This document shows positions 46,155-56,800 of a stretch of DNA of 64,000 bases, one piece after another. This DNA comes from Tridacna crocea. Its lineage: Eukaryota; Mollusca; Bivalvia; Cardiida; Cardiidae. Numbering within the stretch: position 1 is the first letter of the stretch; each line of letters starts with the position of its first letter. A program made the translations under genes and the position numbers. The notes beneath the pieces are model-generated. The model saw only the letters and a program-made list of their open reading frames with translations. It ran no database searches and was not told where the DNA came from. The stretch spans positions 56,036,962 through 56,100,961 of the forward strand of contig OX031062.1 of NCBI GenBank assembly GCA_943736015.1, in the 5' to 3' direction.

Positions 46155-47345
46155 ATAGATAGAGGATATTTGTTTTTTTTTTCGTTGAAAGATCGAAATT
46201 TATTTCATGGAGTGGACACCATCGGTAATATTTTCACGAGTGGCGCAGCCACAACCGAAAATATTGCCGATGGTGTTCACGAGATGAAATAAATTTCCAT
46301 CTATCACAAAAAAATTATTTCATGCTTTTAACCCCTTCTGGGATGAGCTTTATCAAATCCAGTAGAGTTTTTTTCCGTCATTCCACCTCGCGTACCCCTC
46401 CTGCATAGCAACGCATTACAATATTACGTCAAGCGCAAAAAATGTAAGGTAAATGACGCCATATTTTCCTCTGGTTGTGAGGCATGCGCAATTAACCTAG
46501 GAAACAAGAACATGAAAATCGGTATTTTCACTGGTGGAACCAGTGTAAGATCGAAAAATATTTTCACTGCTACATGTATTTCTCGATATCTTACCGGAAA
46601 GCATGAAATAATACTTAGTAAACTCTTATTTTTAGACACTGACTTAAAAATCAAAATCTATTCGGCAGAAATGATACAAACGTTTCTTGTTTATAAAGTT
46701 GCAAGGAGTAATGGCAAATATAGTTTAATGTGTGACCACAAATCTATGACATAGAGGATATTTGTATTTTTCGGTGAAAGATTGAAATTTATTTCATCGA
46801 GTGGACACCATCGGTAATATTTTCTCGAGTGGCGCAGCCACGAGTGAAAAAATTTCCGATGGTGTTCACGAGATGAAATAAATTTCGATCTTTCACCGAA
46901 AAATACAAATATTCTATTTATTTCATGCTTTTTACCCTTTCTGGGTGGAGCTTTATCAAAATTCAGTATACAGTTCTTTTCCCTTATTTCCCGTGGCGTA
47001 CCCCTCCCGCATAGCAACGTTACGTCAAGCGCGAGAAATGTAAGGTATATGACGTCATATTTCTCATCTGGTTGTTAGGCACGTGCAATTTACCTGGGCA
47101 ACAAGAACGTGAAAATCGGTATTTTCATTGGTGATACCAGTGTAAGATCGAAAAATATTTTCACTGCTATTTCTCGATATCCTACCGGAAAGCATGAAAC
47201 AATACTTAGTAAACTCTTATTTTGAGACACTGACTTAAAAATCAAAATCTATTCGGCAGAAATGATACAAACGTTTCTTGTTTATAAAGTTGCAAGGAGT
47301 AATGGCAAATATAGTTTAATGTGTGACCACAAATCTATGACTTCT
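46155..47345. repeat. Direct tandem duplication, ~595-bp unit
   Basis: Copy one 46155-46748 and copy two 46750-47343 are parallel from TAGAGGATATTTGT to GACCACAAATCTATGACTT. Each begins with a palindrome (GAAATTTATTTCAT...ATGAAATAAATTTC) around ACCATCGGTAATATTTTC. Copies are very similar, so the duplication looks recent. Confidence 0.82.
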
Positions 47346-47547
47346 TGATAATCCTCTGTTACAGCCATGAAAATTTAAGCATTTGTTCAGTCCTTCTTTC
47401 TTCTTGTTGAACAGAGCAGAACCTCACAGATTTCGGAGGATTCCAAATTTCATTCCTTTCATCAGTCAATTACAATGACTGCTGTTTACTCATGGACTGC
47501 TTTGCGCGACAAAATGCACTTTTGCGGTCGGTTTAGATTACACCAGG

Positions 47548-47745
47548 GTCCGTATTCACCAACCATTCTTAAGAACGTTCTTTGTCTTATTCTTCAAGAT
47601 TGTCTGACAGTGAAAGTAACAGAACTTCTGATTGGCTAAACCAAATGGTTTAGCCAATCAGAAGTTCTGTTACTTTCACTCTGACCAAATTGTGAAGAAT
47701 AATACAAGGAATCTTCTTGAGAATGGTTGGTGAATACGGACCCAG
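47548..47745. mobile_element. Palindromic MITE 'TTGGCTAAACCAAATGG', full copy
   Basis: GGGTCCGTATTCACCAACCA ... TGGTTGGTGAATACGGACCC; the inner GATTGGCTAAACCAAATGG hairpin is near-perfect. Confidence 0.85.
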
Positions 47746-47829
47746 ACTGCATACGAGGTCAGTCTGATTTTGGATCAATTCAGTTCGACAAGAAGATATT
47801 TTCCGCAATTTTTTTTTTAAAATTCCAAT

Positions 47830-48875
47830 ATTTGTCTCATGTGGCAGGATAGGGGGAAATAAACTATCCTTAGTACAACTAAAAGTTTTGTTCATTAGTG
47901 CAATTGCGGCTGATCTATTGACATATACAAGTAGGTTATCTATCATTGAAAAAAAAAAACATGGACACAACTCCGCATAGGTCAGCGATTTCTGAGGTTT
48001 GTTCAGCTTTTACGAAGACGGACTTTAAAGACAGTGTATATTTTTCTTTCGACGAAATAGTAGGCTATTAGTAAACATACAAAGAAAAAAAAACAGTATG
48101 TTCGTAGCTAATGTTATTTGTACTGCCTTACAGGCATGAAGTGCAGTGTACGGTATCAAAATTTATGAAAACTGTTGACAAAAAAGAAAATCAGTGTTAG
48201 ATAAGTGCTTAATCTACCATGTAACCTAGTTACCTAGTATAATTGTCTTTTTTTTTGTGTGTTTGTTAGTTTTGGAGAGAGTTGAATTAAGACATGGTAA
48301 AACGATTGTCTTATGTATACCACAACTTACTTTTGTGAAATTGTAAGAACATCAGTGAAAATGGTACTTTTTTACCAACATTAAAAAAAGACAATATTAT
48401 TTAGAATATTAGCCGCAGTTCGAGATTTTATTGCACCATGCACAGGAGTACCACGATGTCAACAAAGTCTCAAAGAAAAACCTGCTATATAGATTTATCT
48501 ATTTTCAGCTCTAACCGAATGTTGTATACAATTTCAGTATGTCTGTACATACAGATTTGGAACATCTAATCCATTACTAAATCTAGAATGAAAAAGAATT
48601 CTTAATTGGCGAATGGTTACCCTTGTACTTGTTACTAGCAAATTGCAATCATGCTTCTTTTTCAGGGTCATTCTTCCATCAGAAGAAAGCTCTGAAAAAA
48701 TAATTACAGAGTTGTTTGTAAATAAACGTATCTTCAAAAATACCAGATTTTTGGCCTGCCGACACAAGAAGAGTGTTTTTACGCTTGTCATTTGTCTGTC
48801 TGTGTTTGGATTTATTGTCATCAATTTCTTTTGATCATCTTATTAATTTTGAGAAATTGCCCTTCCTTTTTTTTA
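47830..48875. other. Gene-free AT-rich stretch
   Basis: No recognised exon, RNA gene or repeat. Confidence 0.4.
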
Positions 48876-50275
48876 GCTCACCATGGTCAGCAATCGTGAT
48901 CATCACATGTCTGGCGTCCGTCGTTTGTCATCTGTCCTCCGGCGTCCGGTGTAATGCAGAAAAATGACCCGTGGGGAAAGACCCGGGTCATTATTCTACG
49001 TAGAGAAATAACCCTCTGGGTTAAGCCTAAACCCAGAAGGTTATTTCTCTACGTAGAATAATGACCCAGGTCATTCCTCTACATAGTGAAATGACCCATG
49101 GGTCATTTTTCTACGTAGTGGAATGATGCAAGGGTCATTTCTCTACGTTGTGAAATGACCCATGGGCTATTTTGTAGGGGAGGGTCATATCTCTGCATTA
49201 CACCGGCATCAACTTTTTACCCTTGTGTAACCTCAGGCCACATTTTTAGTCCAATACTCCTGAAACTTGCTCAGAATGTTTGCCTTTATAATATCTCATA
49301 CAAGTTTGAAAATTGGTCATACCGTGTCAAAAACTAGGTCACTAGGTAAAATCTTAAAAAAAGCCTTGTGACGCTCTAGAGGCGCAATTTTCTGTCCAAT
49401 ACTCCTGAAAGTTGGTCAGAATATTTGCTTTTATGATATCTCATAAGAGTTCGAAAATTGGTTATGTCGGGTCATAAACTAGGTCACCAGGTCAAATCTT
49501 ACAAAATTCTTCTGTGCACTCTAAGGCCCACATTTTCTGTCCAAATACTCCTGAAAGTTGGTCAGAATGATGATGTCTCAGACGAGTCACTAAGTCAAAT
49601 CTTGGAAGAACCTTTTGTAAAACTAGAGGTTTCAGTCCACTGTTCTTAAGACTCGGTCAAAATATTTCTTTGATAATATCTTAGACTATTATGAAAATGG
49701 ATTGAATTTGGTATTTAACTAGGTCCCTAGGTCATATCTCGGAAGAACCTTTTATACAAACTAGAGGTTTCAGTCCAATGTTCTTTAAACTTGGTCAGAA
49801 TGTTTGTCTTGATGATATCTTGCAAGAGTTTGAAAACGGGTCAGGTGAAAATTCAAAACTAGGTCACCAAGTGTAATCCTGGAAAAACCTTGAGTACAGT
49901 CTAGAGGCCACATGTTCCATCAAATAATCTTGGAAATTTCCTTAGAATGTTTGTCTTGATAAAAACTTAGACTAGTATCAATATAAGACATGTTGGATAA
50001 AAATCTAAGTCATTAAGTCAAATCTTGGAAAAACCTTTTGTATGGTTTACAGGCCACAATTTCTATAAATACTATGTCTAGATAATTTCTACATGTCAAG
50101 TTTGCGGCTTAGACAAATTCTAGAAAAAGTTTGTACACTCTAGAGGCGATATTTGTAAGTCCAATACTAATGAGTGTTTGTCAGAATGTTTGTCTTGGTA
50201 ATAGGTCATGTTTGATCAAAAGATTCAGGTGAGCGACTTCAGGGTCGTCATTGCCTGCTTGTTTTTTTCCTTCTT
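48876..50275 (+). mobile_element. GCTCACC...GGTGAGC array element with a nested insertion
   Basis: TTAGCTCACCATGGTCAGCA opens it and CAGGTGAGCGACTTCAGGG closes it. The body has ~110-180 bp units (CCAATACTCCTGAAACTTG, AACTAGGTCACTAGGTCA, GAATGTTTGTCTTGATGATA). Another element splits it at 48949-49194. Confidence 0.75.
48949..49194. mobile_element. Palindrome-array element nested in the array element
   Basis: The ends GTGTAATGCAGAAAAATGAC and GTCATATCTCTGCATTACAC are inverted. Inside, GGGTCATTTCTCTACGTAG and its reverse alternate, forming several overlapping hairpins. CCG lies at both borders, a possible short target duplication. Confidence 0.75.
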
Positions 50276-50815
50276 AGCTATCTTAGTGGGTTCAAGCCCA
50301 GTTGCAAGAACACATTCTTATGTTTTTTTTTGTTTTATTTTTCTTTTTGCATCATGAATTCATAATGTATGTTAGCATAAAAGCAAAATCACCGTCATTA
50401 GAGCAATTTCAGGCCCCAAGGGCTTCTAGTTTAGCTTAAACAGGGCACACAAACTTGGAAAGGCATTTCTTTATTGAGGGGGTTGGGCACAATTTTTTTG
50501 TTTCTTCTTTGGTTGCACAACACAGATCAAGTACCATCATAAGCGCAATCTGTTGTGTACAAGACTTGAGACCAGGCAGCTGCTAGTGCTAATCCCAAGC
50601 TCGCCCGATTTCTTTTTGAGAATTGGTGATAACCATTTTGACAGGATTCATTCCTTTCGAATAGCTATCCCAGATCATTGTTTTGACAATGGTTATGTTT
50701 GAAACTAGCCAGTGACTTTGGAAGATTACGCAAAGCTCTGATAACAAGAAAACTAAATGAAAGTTTAGAAAGTACACTAGCTGTCATGACATCAATGAAT
50801 TAATGTTGAAAACAC
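50276..50815. other. Gene-free stretch
   Basis: Nothing recognised beyond T-rich tracts. Confidence 0.4.
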
Positions 50816-50817
50816 TA

Positions 50818-51050
50818 TTAACTCTTTACCACACAATCCCGACTTTTAATAACCCTGACAAAGAAGCCTGTTGAAGGCGTTGTGGGAAAAATTAGAAAAT
50901 GTTTGTAACCAGCATTTTCTCCTTTTCCCTCAATGCTTTCTATCCGATCAAAGACAGAAATCATCATATTAGCTACACTTATTTTTTCATCTGAAAAATA
51001 CTTTCAATTTGGACCAGTCGTAAATTTTGTCATTTGGTAAAGAGTTAGAC
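50818..51050. mobile_element. Foldback MITE 'AATGCTGGTTACCAGCATT'
   Basis: TTAACTCTTTACCACACAAT ... TCATTTGGTAAAGAGTTAGA; the centre is eroded (AATGTTTGTAACCAGCATT). Confidence 0.72.
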
Positions 51051-51279
51051 ACCGTAAATTAATTAATCTAGTCCAGATTATACATGTTGTCAAAACTGTT
51101 TTAACTTTGCAGAAGATGTTAAAACTTATACTGCCAAATAAAGTGAAATGGAACTTTCTAGCCTATAAAACACCTGAATGTTTTTACTTTCAAAAACATA
51201 TTTCTATTCTAGAAAAACATTTCAAAATTATGTTGTTTACAAATGCGTTCATTTTAGACTAGGAAATTATTTTATCATT

Positions 51280-51546
51280 TGGACTGCAACACGCGAAAAG
51301 GTGCATTTGGACATTTGCGTAAAGTGTCGTCTCGGATTTGCCTGCGCAGTCCGCGCAGGCTAATCCGAGACGGCACTTTACGACTACATTAGATTTTGTG
51401 CTACAGTGGACTTGTATTAAACAGAAAATCACATAAAATCGGAAAGTATCGTTTCGGATTAGCCTGTGCCGACTGCACACGCTAATCCGAGACGACACTT
51501 TACGCAATTGTCCGAATGACCCTTTTCGCGTGTTGCAAGCCATTTG
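51280..51546. mobile_element. Palindromic MITE 'GCGAAAAGGGGCATTC'
   Basis: GACTGCAACACGCGAAAAGG ... TTTTCGCGTGTTGCAAGCC with both hairpins. Confidence 0.82.
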
Positions 51547-51547
51547 G

Positions 51548-52080
51548 CAAAGGGTTAAGCTTTTACCAAATAATCCTGTATGTTAATAAGCCTGTTGAAG
51601 AAAACTTCAGAAAACATTTCTGTAAATGTGGAAAATGTTTGTAAGCAACATTATATTATTTTCTCACGGTATTCTACCATTTCAAAAACAAATGTCATTA
51701 CTTCAGACAAAAAATGCGCCTGCAACACGCGAAAAGGGATATTTGCCGAATGTGTCTTCTTGGATCAACTTAGACAACACTTTCTGTTTTTATGTAATTT
51801 TGTTTTGTGCAAGTCTACAATAGCTCAAATTCTAATGTAGTCGTAAAGTGCTGTCTCGGATTAGCCTGTGCCGACTGTGCAGGCTGATTCGAGACGACAT
51901 GTTACACAAATGTGATGCATGTTGCAAGCCATTTTTCTAAATCTGTATGTACTTTCAATTAGCACAATTTCGAAATTGTGTTGTTTGGTAAAGTCTCTGT
52001 TTGTGCCAGTTTCAAATTTGTCTTCTGCAGATGCTGTCCATTTGAAGGCGTCTATAATTTTTCGTTTGGGAAAGAGTTGA
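51548..52080. mobile_element. Foldback MITE interrupted by another MITE
   Basis: The outer foldback runs from GGTTAAGCTTTTACCAAATA to GTTTGGTAAAG / GGGAAAGAGTTGA. It is split at about 51715-51936 by a shortened copy of the 'GCGAAAAGGGG' MITE. Confidence 0.65.
51715..51936. mobile_element. Palindromic MITE 'GCGAAAAGGGGCATTC', shortened, nested
   Basis: GCCTGCAACACGCGAAAAGG ... GCATGTTGCAAGCCATTT; the left hairpin is largely deleted. Confidence 0.7.
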
Positions 52081-52465
52081 AAATCTAAAATACTTTGAAA
52101 CAATACAGTACCATCTTTTGGCATACTGCAATGTTTAGTAGAGCAAGGGTGAGCACTGAAATACCTCACATACTGAAATTTACTATTAGCTTTCTCTATT
52201 TAGCACTGCATCAAACAACAAAGTAACATATTCATTCACAATGAAAACATTTCCAGACAAAATCAAACGACTGATAATCTTGAGAGTCGCAGGGTGGGTA
52301 ATGTGTTAGAAGTTTTCACCCATATTAAATTTCCAAAGGTAATCTATTACAAATTCAAGATGCAATATGATTTAATCATAAAATAGTATTATGCAAGCAT
52401 AATTTCTGAGCTGTGGAGTGCTCTTATCCTAAAATCACTCACAAAGATGGAAATTTACATAAAAA

Positions 52466-53215
52466 AAAAAAAAACATTAGGGCCAAGATGGCCTTGGATC
52501 GCTCATCTGAATTTCTAGAGGACCGTAACCAATTCTTTTGAGGTAATGAAGCTTTGGAAACAAAAGCCCCCCCCCCCCCCCCCCAATCAAACCCATGAAG
52601 ATTGAGAATTTGAGAATTTCTTCTTGTCCATATCTCCCCAGAGCCATGTTTCTTGACGATTGACGATTCAACATTTTTCGAACACATTTTTTAAGAACTT
52701 CTTCATGGCCATATAGTGCAAATAACCCCCAGTCACCAGAGCCATGTTTCATGAGGGATCAAAATTTTGCCGACAGTTTTTGTATAGGGTTATCCAAAGA
52801 ACATTTCTGTGAAATTATTTCAAAATCTGACCAACCATTTCGGAGAAGAATAATTTTCACTATATTTCAATATAGTGCAAGTAGCACCCATTCACCAGAG
52901 CCGTGTTTTTTACGGATTAAAATTTCACGAACATTTTTTTTTTGAGAGGGTCACTCAAGGAACATTTCTGTGAAATTATTTCAAAATCTTATCAGATTAA
53001 GAGAAGAAGAGTTTAAGAGAAGAAGAGTTTTTAAGAATTTCTTCATTCCTGTACAGTGCAAGTATCCCCCATTCACCAGAGTCATATTTCTTGACGGTTC
53101 AAACTTTTGCGAACAAATTTTGAAAAGGGTCACCCGGAGAACATCTCTGTGAAATCATTTCAAAATCTGACCATCCGTTTCAGAGACTTTAAGAAATTAT
53201 TTTTCTGTACAGTGC
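52466..53215 (-). mobile_element. GCTCACC...GGTGAGC array element, inverted, truncated
   Basis: Its minus-strand end reads ATGAGCGATCCAAGGCCATC. The units TCTGTGAAATTATTTCAAAA, CATTCACCAGAGCC and TTTCTTGA are the reverse of those at 9.3-11.9 kb. It includes a C(20) run at 52567-52585. The other end is missing. Confidence 0.7.
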
Positions 53216-53354
53216 AATCGATTGAACTAGCTCAAGTCTTGTACCTATCGACTGAGCTACAGAGGCTCGACAGATTGCTAAATAGGCTACCTCAACAATG
53301 AAAACAAACCAAAACGCTGCAACTACAAAGTTATTTTACCCAACTATTTCAAAA

Positions 53355-53470
53355 ATGGTGGACATTGTAGATTCAAGATCGGACTGCAGGTTGTGATCTT
53401 CGTTGAAATTGCCCTAAGAGAAGCATCTTGTATTGATCTACACTGCCGGCCAAAAAGCAGCAACAGTCGC
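53355..53470. repeat. Diverged hairpin repeat 'GATCAGACTGCAC', 3' of gene B
   Basis: GTAGATTCAAGATCGGACTG and TTGTATTGATCTACACTGCC remain. Confidence 0.5.
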
Positions 53471-53583
53471 TCTCAGAGGGTTAAAATGTAAAGTGAGATA
53501 AATCTTGGTTGTTCTTTCCCATTCCTTATTCTGAAATTAAAACAATAGAAGGATCTTGAACGTTGGTTTGGCTACATCCATAC

Positions 53584-53589
53584 TTTATT
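53584..53589 (-). promoter_or_regulatory. Probable polyadenylation signal of gene B
   Basis: AATAAA on the minus strand lies about 106 bases after the gene B stop. Confidence 0.5.
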
Positions 53590-53694
53590 TTAATTTAATG
53601 AAGATTACAGAGAGTTTTGCATGGGAAAAAGTATTGGTAACATTCAATGTTCTTCTCTTGCGTGTTATCTAGGTCTCCTTATTATCTCTTGCCA

Positions 53695-53814
53695 TTAATA
53701 TCGATAACGACGTCTGTGTCTATAAGAACTAAGTACTTGGTACGCAAAGTGGTCGCTGAGAGGAAGTTCTGTAGAGCCGTCTGTAACATTATTTGTAGTT
53801 GTCTTGAAGAGTAC
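53695..53814 (-). CDS. Gene B last exon with SDH motif and stop
   Basis: The acceptor is TTTTGTATAG, then phase 0 with 39 codons and TAA at 53697-53695. It encodes TELPLSDHFAYQVLSSY and the tail RHRRRYRY. It aligns residue by residue with gene A exon 9 and has two extra codons. Confidence 0.86.
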   Translation of the reverse strand, partial: VLFKTTTNNVTDGSTELPLSDHFAYQVLSSYRHRRRYRY

Positions 53815-56800
53815 CTATACAAAATAGACAACAAGTTTATGGTGCTTGTTGCGACAATAATTGTTCTAACATGACAAACGGTATTATTTCATAGGAGGTT
53901 CTGGCACTTAAGACTGTGGTTTAGAAGAAGTAGTGCACATAGGAGCAGTACAGTATTTTTAAAAGATTATTAAGACAGTGTAAGGTTGATTCTATGACAT
54001 GTTTCCAACTTTATGTGATACGGTACCTAATGGGAATAATTTGGCATTTTTCTCCTCAAGAAAAGCAAAGTGTATAGATCTACTCGTAATTTGCATCAAA
54101 ATCAACAGTAGATGACAATAACATTATACTAGTACTTCCGAAATAACAAACTCGAAATCTTAAAGAAGCTTGAAATTGATGAAATTACCGTTATTGAAAG
54201 ACAGGATACCATTCATTACACTGATATGCTGGTAAACAAGGCTAGTGTTTCAGGTTTAAGCCACAGCCTGTCTGAATGCTCGAATGTTGTATTAACCCTT
54301 TACTCCATAGATACTCATTTCTACACATTGCTTGTAGGAGCCTTTGGAAAACATTGTGGCAAAAGGTGAAATTGCTCCTGACGAGCAATTTCACCTTTTG
54401 TCACAATGTTTTCTATGCTATCGAAAGGTGTCATATACACATAAGAAACGGCTTTATCCTTTTCTGTTATTTAGGATCAATTAGAGATCCAATAGAAATG
54501 CCTTATGGGGTAAAGGGTTAAATCCTTTGTTTAGTGCTTGAGGAAAAAAATCCTAAAAAAATATTTTTAATATATAAGGAAATAAGGGAACAAAGAGGAA
54601 GTCAGACACATTTATATGAAGAGACATGGAACACACAGAGAGTCATAGTCAGGAACAGAGACGGAGGCATATACATAGGTAGAAACCGTAACGGAAATAT
54701 AGAAAGGTGGCTACAGTGGGTGAGGTAGAAATAGGAGAAGCTGTTCAGAGTCAAAAACGAGTTACTGACACGAAAGCAGAACTGAAGAACAGAGTCAGAA
54801 ACTGACCGGGACGGAGACATTGACTAAGAAAAAAGTAGACATTTAAGGGCAAACCAAAAGCAGTGACACAGACAGAAAATGCTCACTTCTCCTCTTTTAA
54901 AGAACATCCCGTTTCCCATCACATGATCAATGACACTACGTTCCCCTCCTTGATTCACATTGTAGAAATTTTCTTCCCCTGGACAAAATGTACACTCGTC
55001 AGACTCATCAGTTCGTTTAAATGCCCGTTTTAGCTCCTCGTAGTGTTCTAGGATGAAACAAATTGTATAAGTATCGGGCACATTACTGTCGCAAAAACTC
55101 ATACTCCTGACATCTGTGTGAGATTTTGTTACGTTTTGACCAGCAAGTCGCAGACTGGTCTAACCCGACATAAAAACGCAGGTTCCAAGCGCTTCGTTGG
55201 AACACTGAATGCGAACAACAGACTGGGCATCGGACATTGCAATTGAACCGCTTCGATCTAAGCTTATACATGTACCAATAACCTAGCATAATGAAAAACC
55301 TATCTAATTTGCATTCATTCAAAGAGAAAATTGAGTAAGTCATTGAACAATATTTGGTAAAGACAATAGCTAATAAAAAATGGTCTCTATTTGAAATTAC
55401 GTGATTTTTCTCCAAGATCTTTTTCACTTGGTTTATACTGTATTGCAGAAAAATATGTCAAACTCTTGGAAAGCGCAGTAGATCTACTTTCAGCAAACCT
55501 TGTAATACACAGTCCCCGCAATAAAAGCAAACTAAGAGTAACTCCGTCATGAAACAAGAAATCAACTTCATTTATGCAAGAGTGTTTACGTAGTGCACTA
55601 TATTTAACTCAGTGACCTTGGCTCCATAGAAATCGACCGCTGACATATTGGATGATGTAATTGATGACGTCGACCATTCAGACACTCGATTCACTGTTGG
55701 AATAGCGTATTTTTTTATGTTTAGGGTGTAAAAAAAGATAAACAGTCATCAATTTGTCTAGGTTTATTCGGTAGTTTCCGTTTTGCAAGTTCACTGATTC
55801 AGCGATGGAACTATAAGTATAGCCCATAAACAGCTTGCATGAAATCTAAAATAAGATAATACACAACATTTTGGCAAAACCGAAAGTAGTCCCATTGCGT
55901 TCATCCAAAAATGGTATGACGGTTTTTTCGTCACATGACCTGATTCTGACCAATCAAAAAATAATTATAGACAATGACTGCAACTATTAGATTATTGAAA
56001 TACCGTTTATCAACATTACGCCTATAACTTTTTAAGGTGGTCCAAGCCCCAGTTTGGTGTTTCCATTCTTCGTTAAGATACATTTTTAAAAAAGAAAGAT
56101 GATATTTATATTCCCTGTTATCATAGTGGTGCACTGTTCGCACATTCACCACTGATCAGTATTAGTGTATTTTCTTGTGGATTTTACATACGTACAGTAC
56201 CAATAATAATTTTAATAATTTAATAGTCAATACAAGCAAAACTAAACTGATGATTTTCAAGAGACGAAGACATTCTTCTTTAGAATTTTTCTAAAACATA
56301 ACGCTAGTCTATTAGACATTGTTGTTAGTTTTTTTAAAAATGCTTAGGTACACACTTTGAAAAACAGAAATTGAAGTTAGTCTAGAAGACAAAAATGTAT
56401 CTAAAAACACTACCAATCAGCATACATAAATTGCTTATTGTTTTAAATAAGTTTTCCTTAAATATTGATACATTAGTCGACTTAGCTCTAAATTAAGTGC
56501 AAATATATGGGGAAGTAATCCTAGCAAAATTGTCGAATTAACTCATAGTAAATTTATGAGAAAAATTGGAGGTGGGGGTAAAAAAAAAAAGTCAACCAAG
56601 TTTGATGGGGTTTATGATAAACTGAACTTGGGAGGTATCCTCTGGAAATAAACAGAAAATCACTTATCAGGAAATTTTGGATTGACCCTTTCCCAAACGG
56701 CAAACTTTTGCACTAGACCAAAGTGAAAGCATTTGCATATGACAATTCAACTCTTGCTGAAAAGATGATTTCTGTCTATGATAGGGTAGAAAACATTGTG

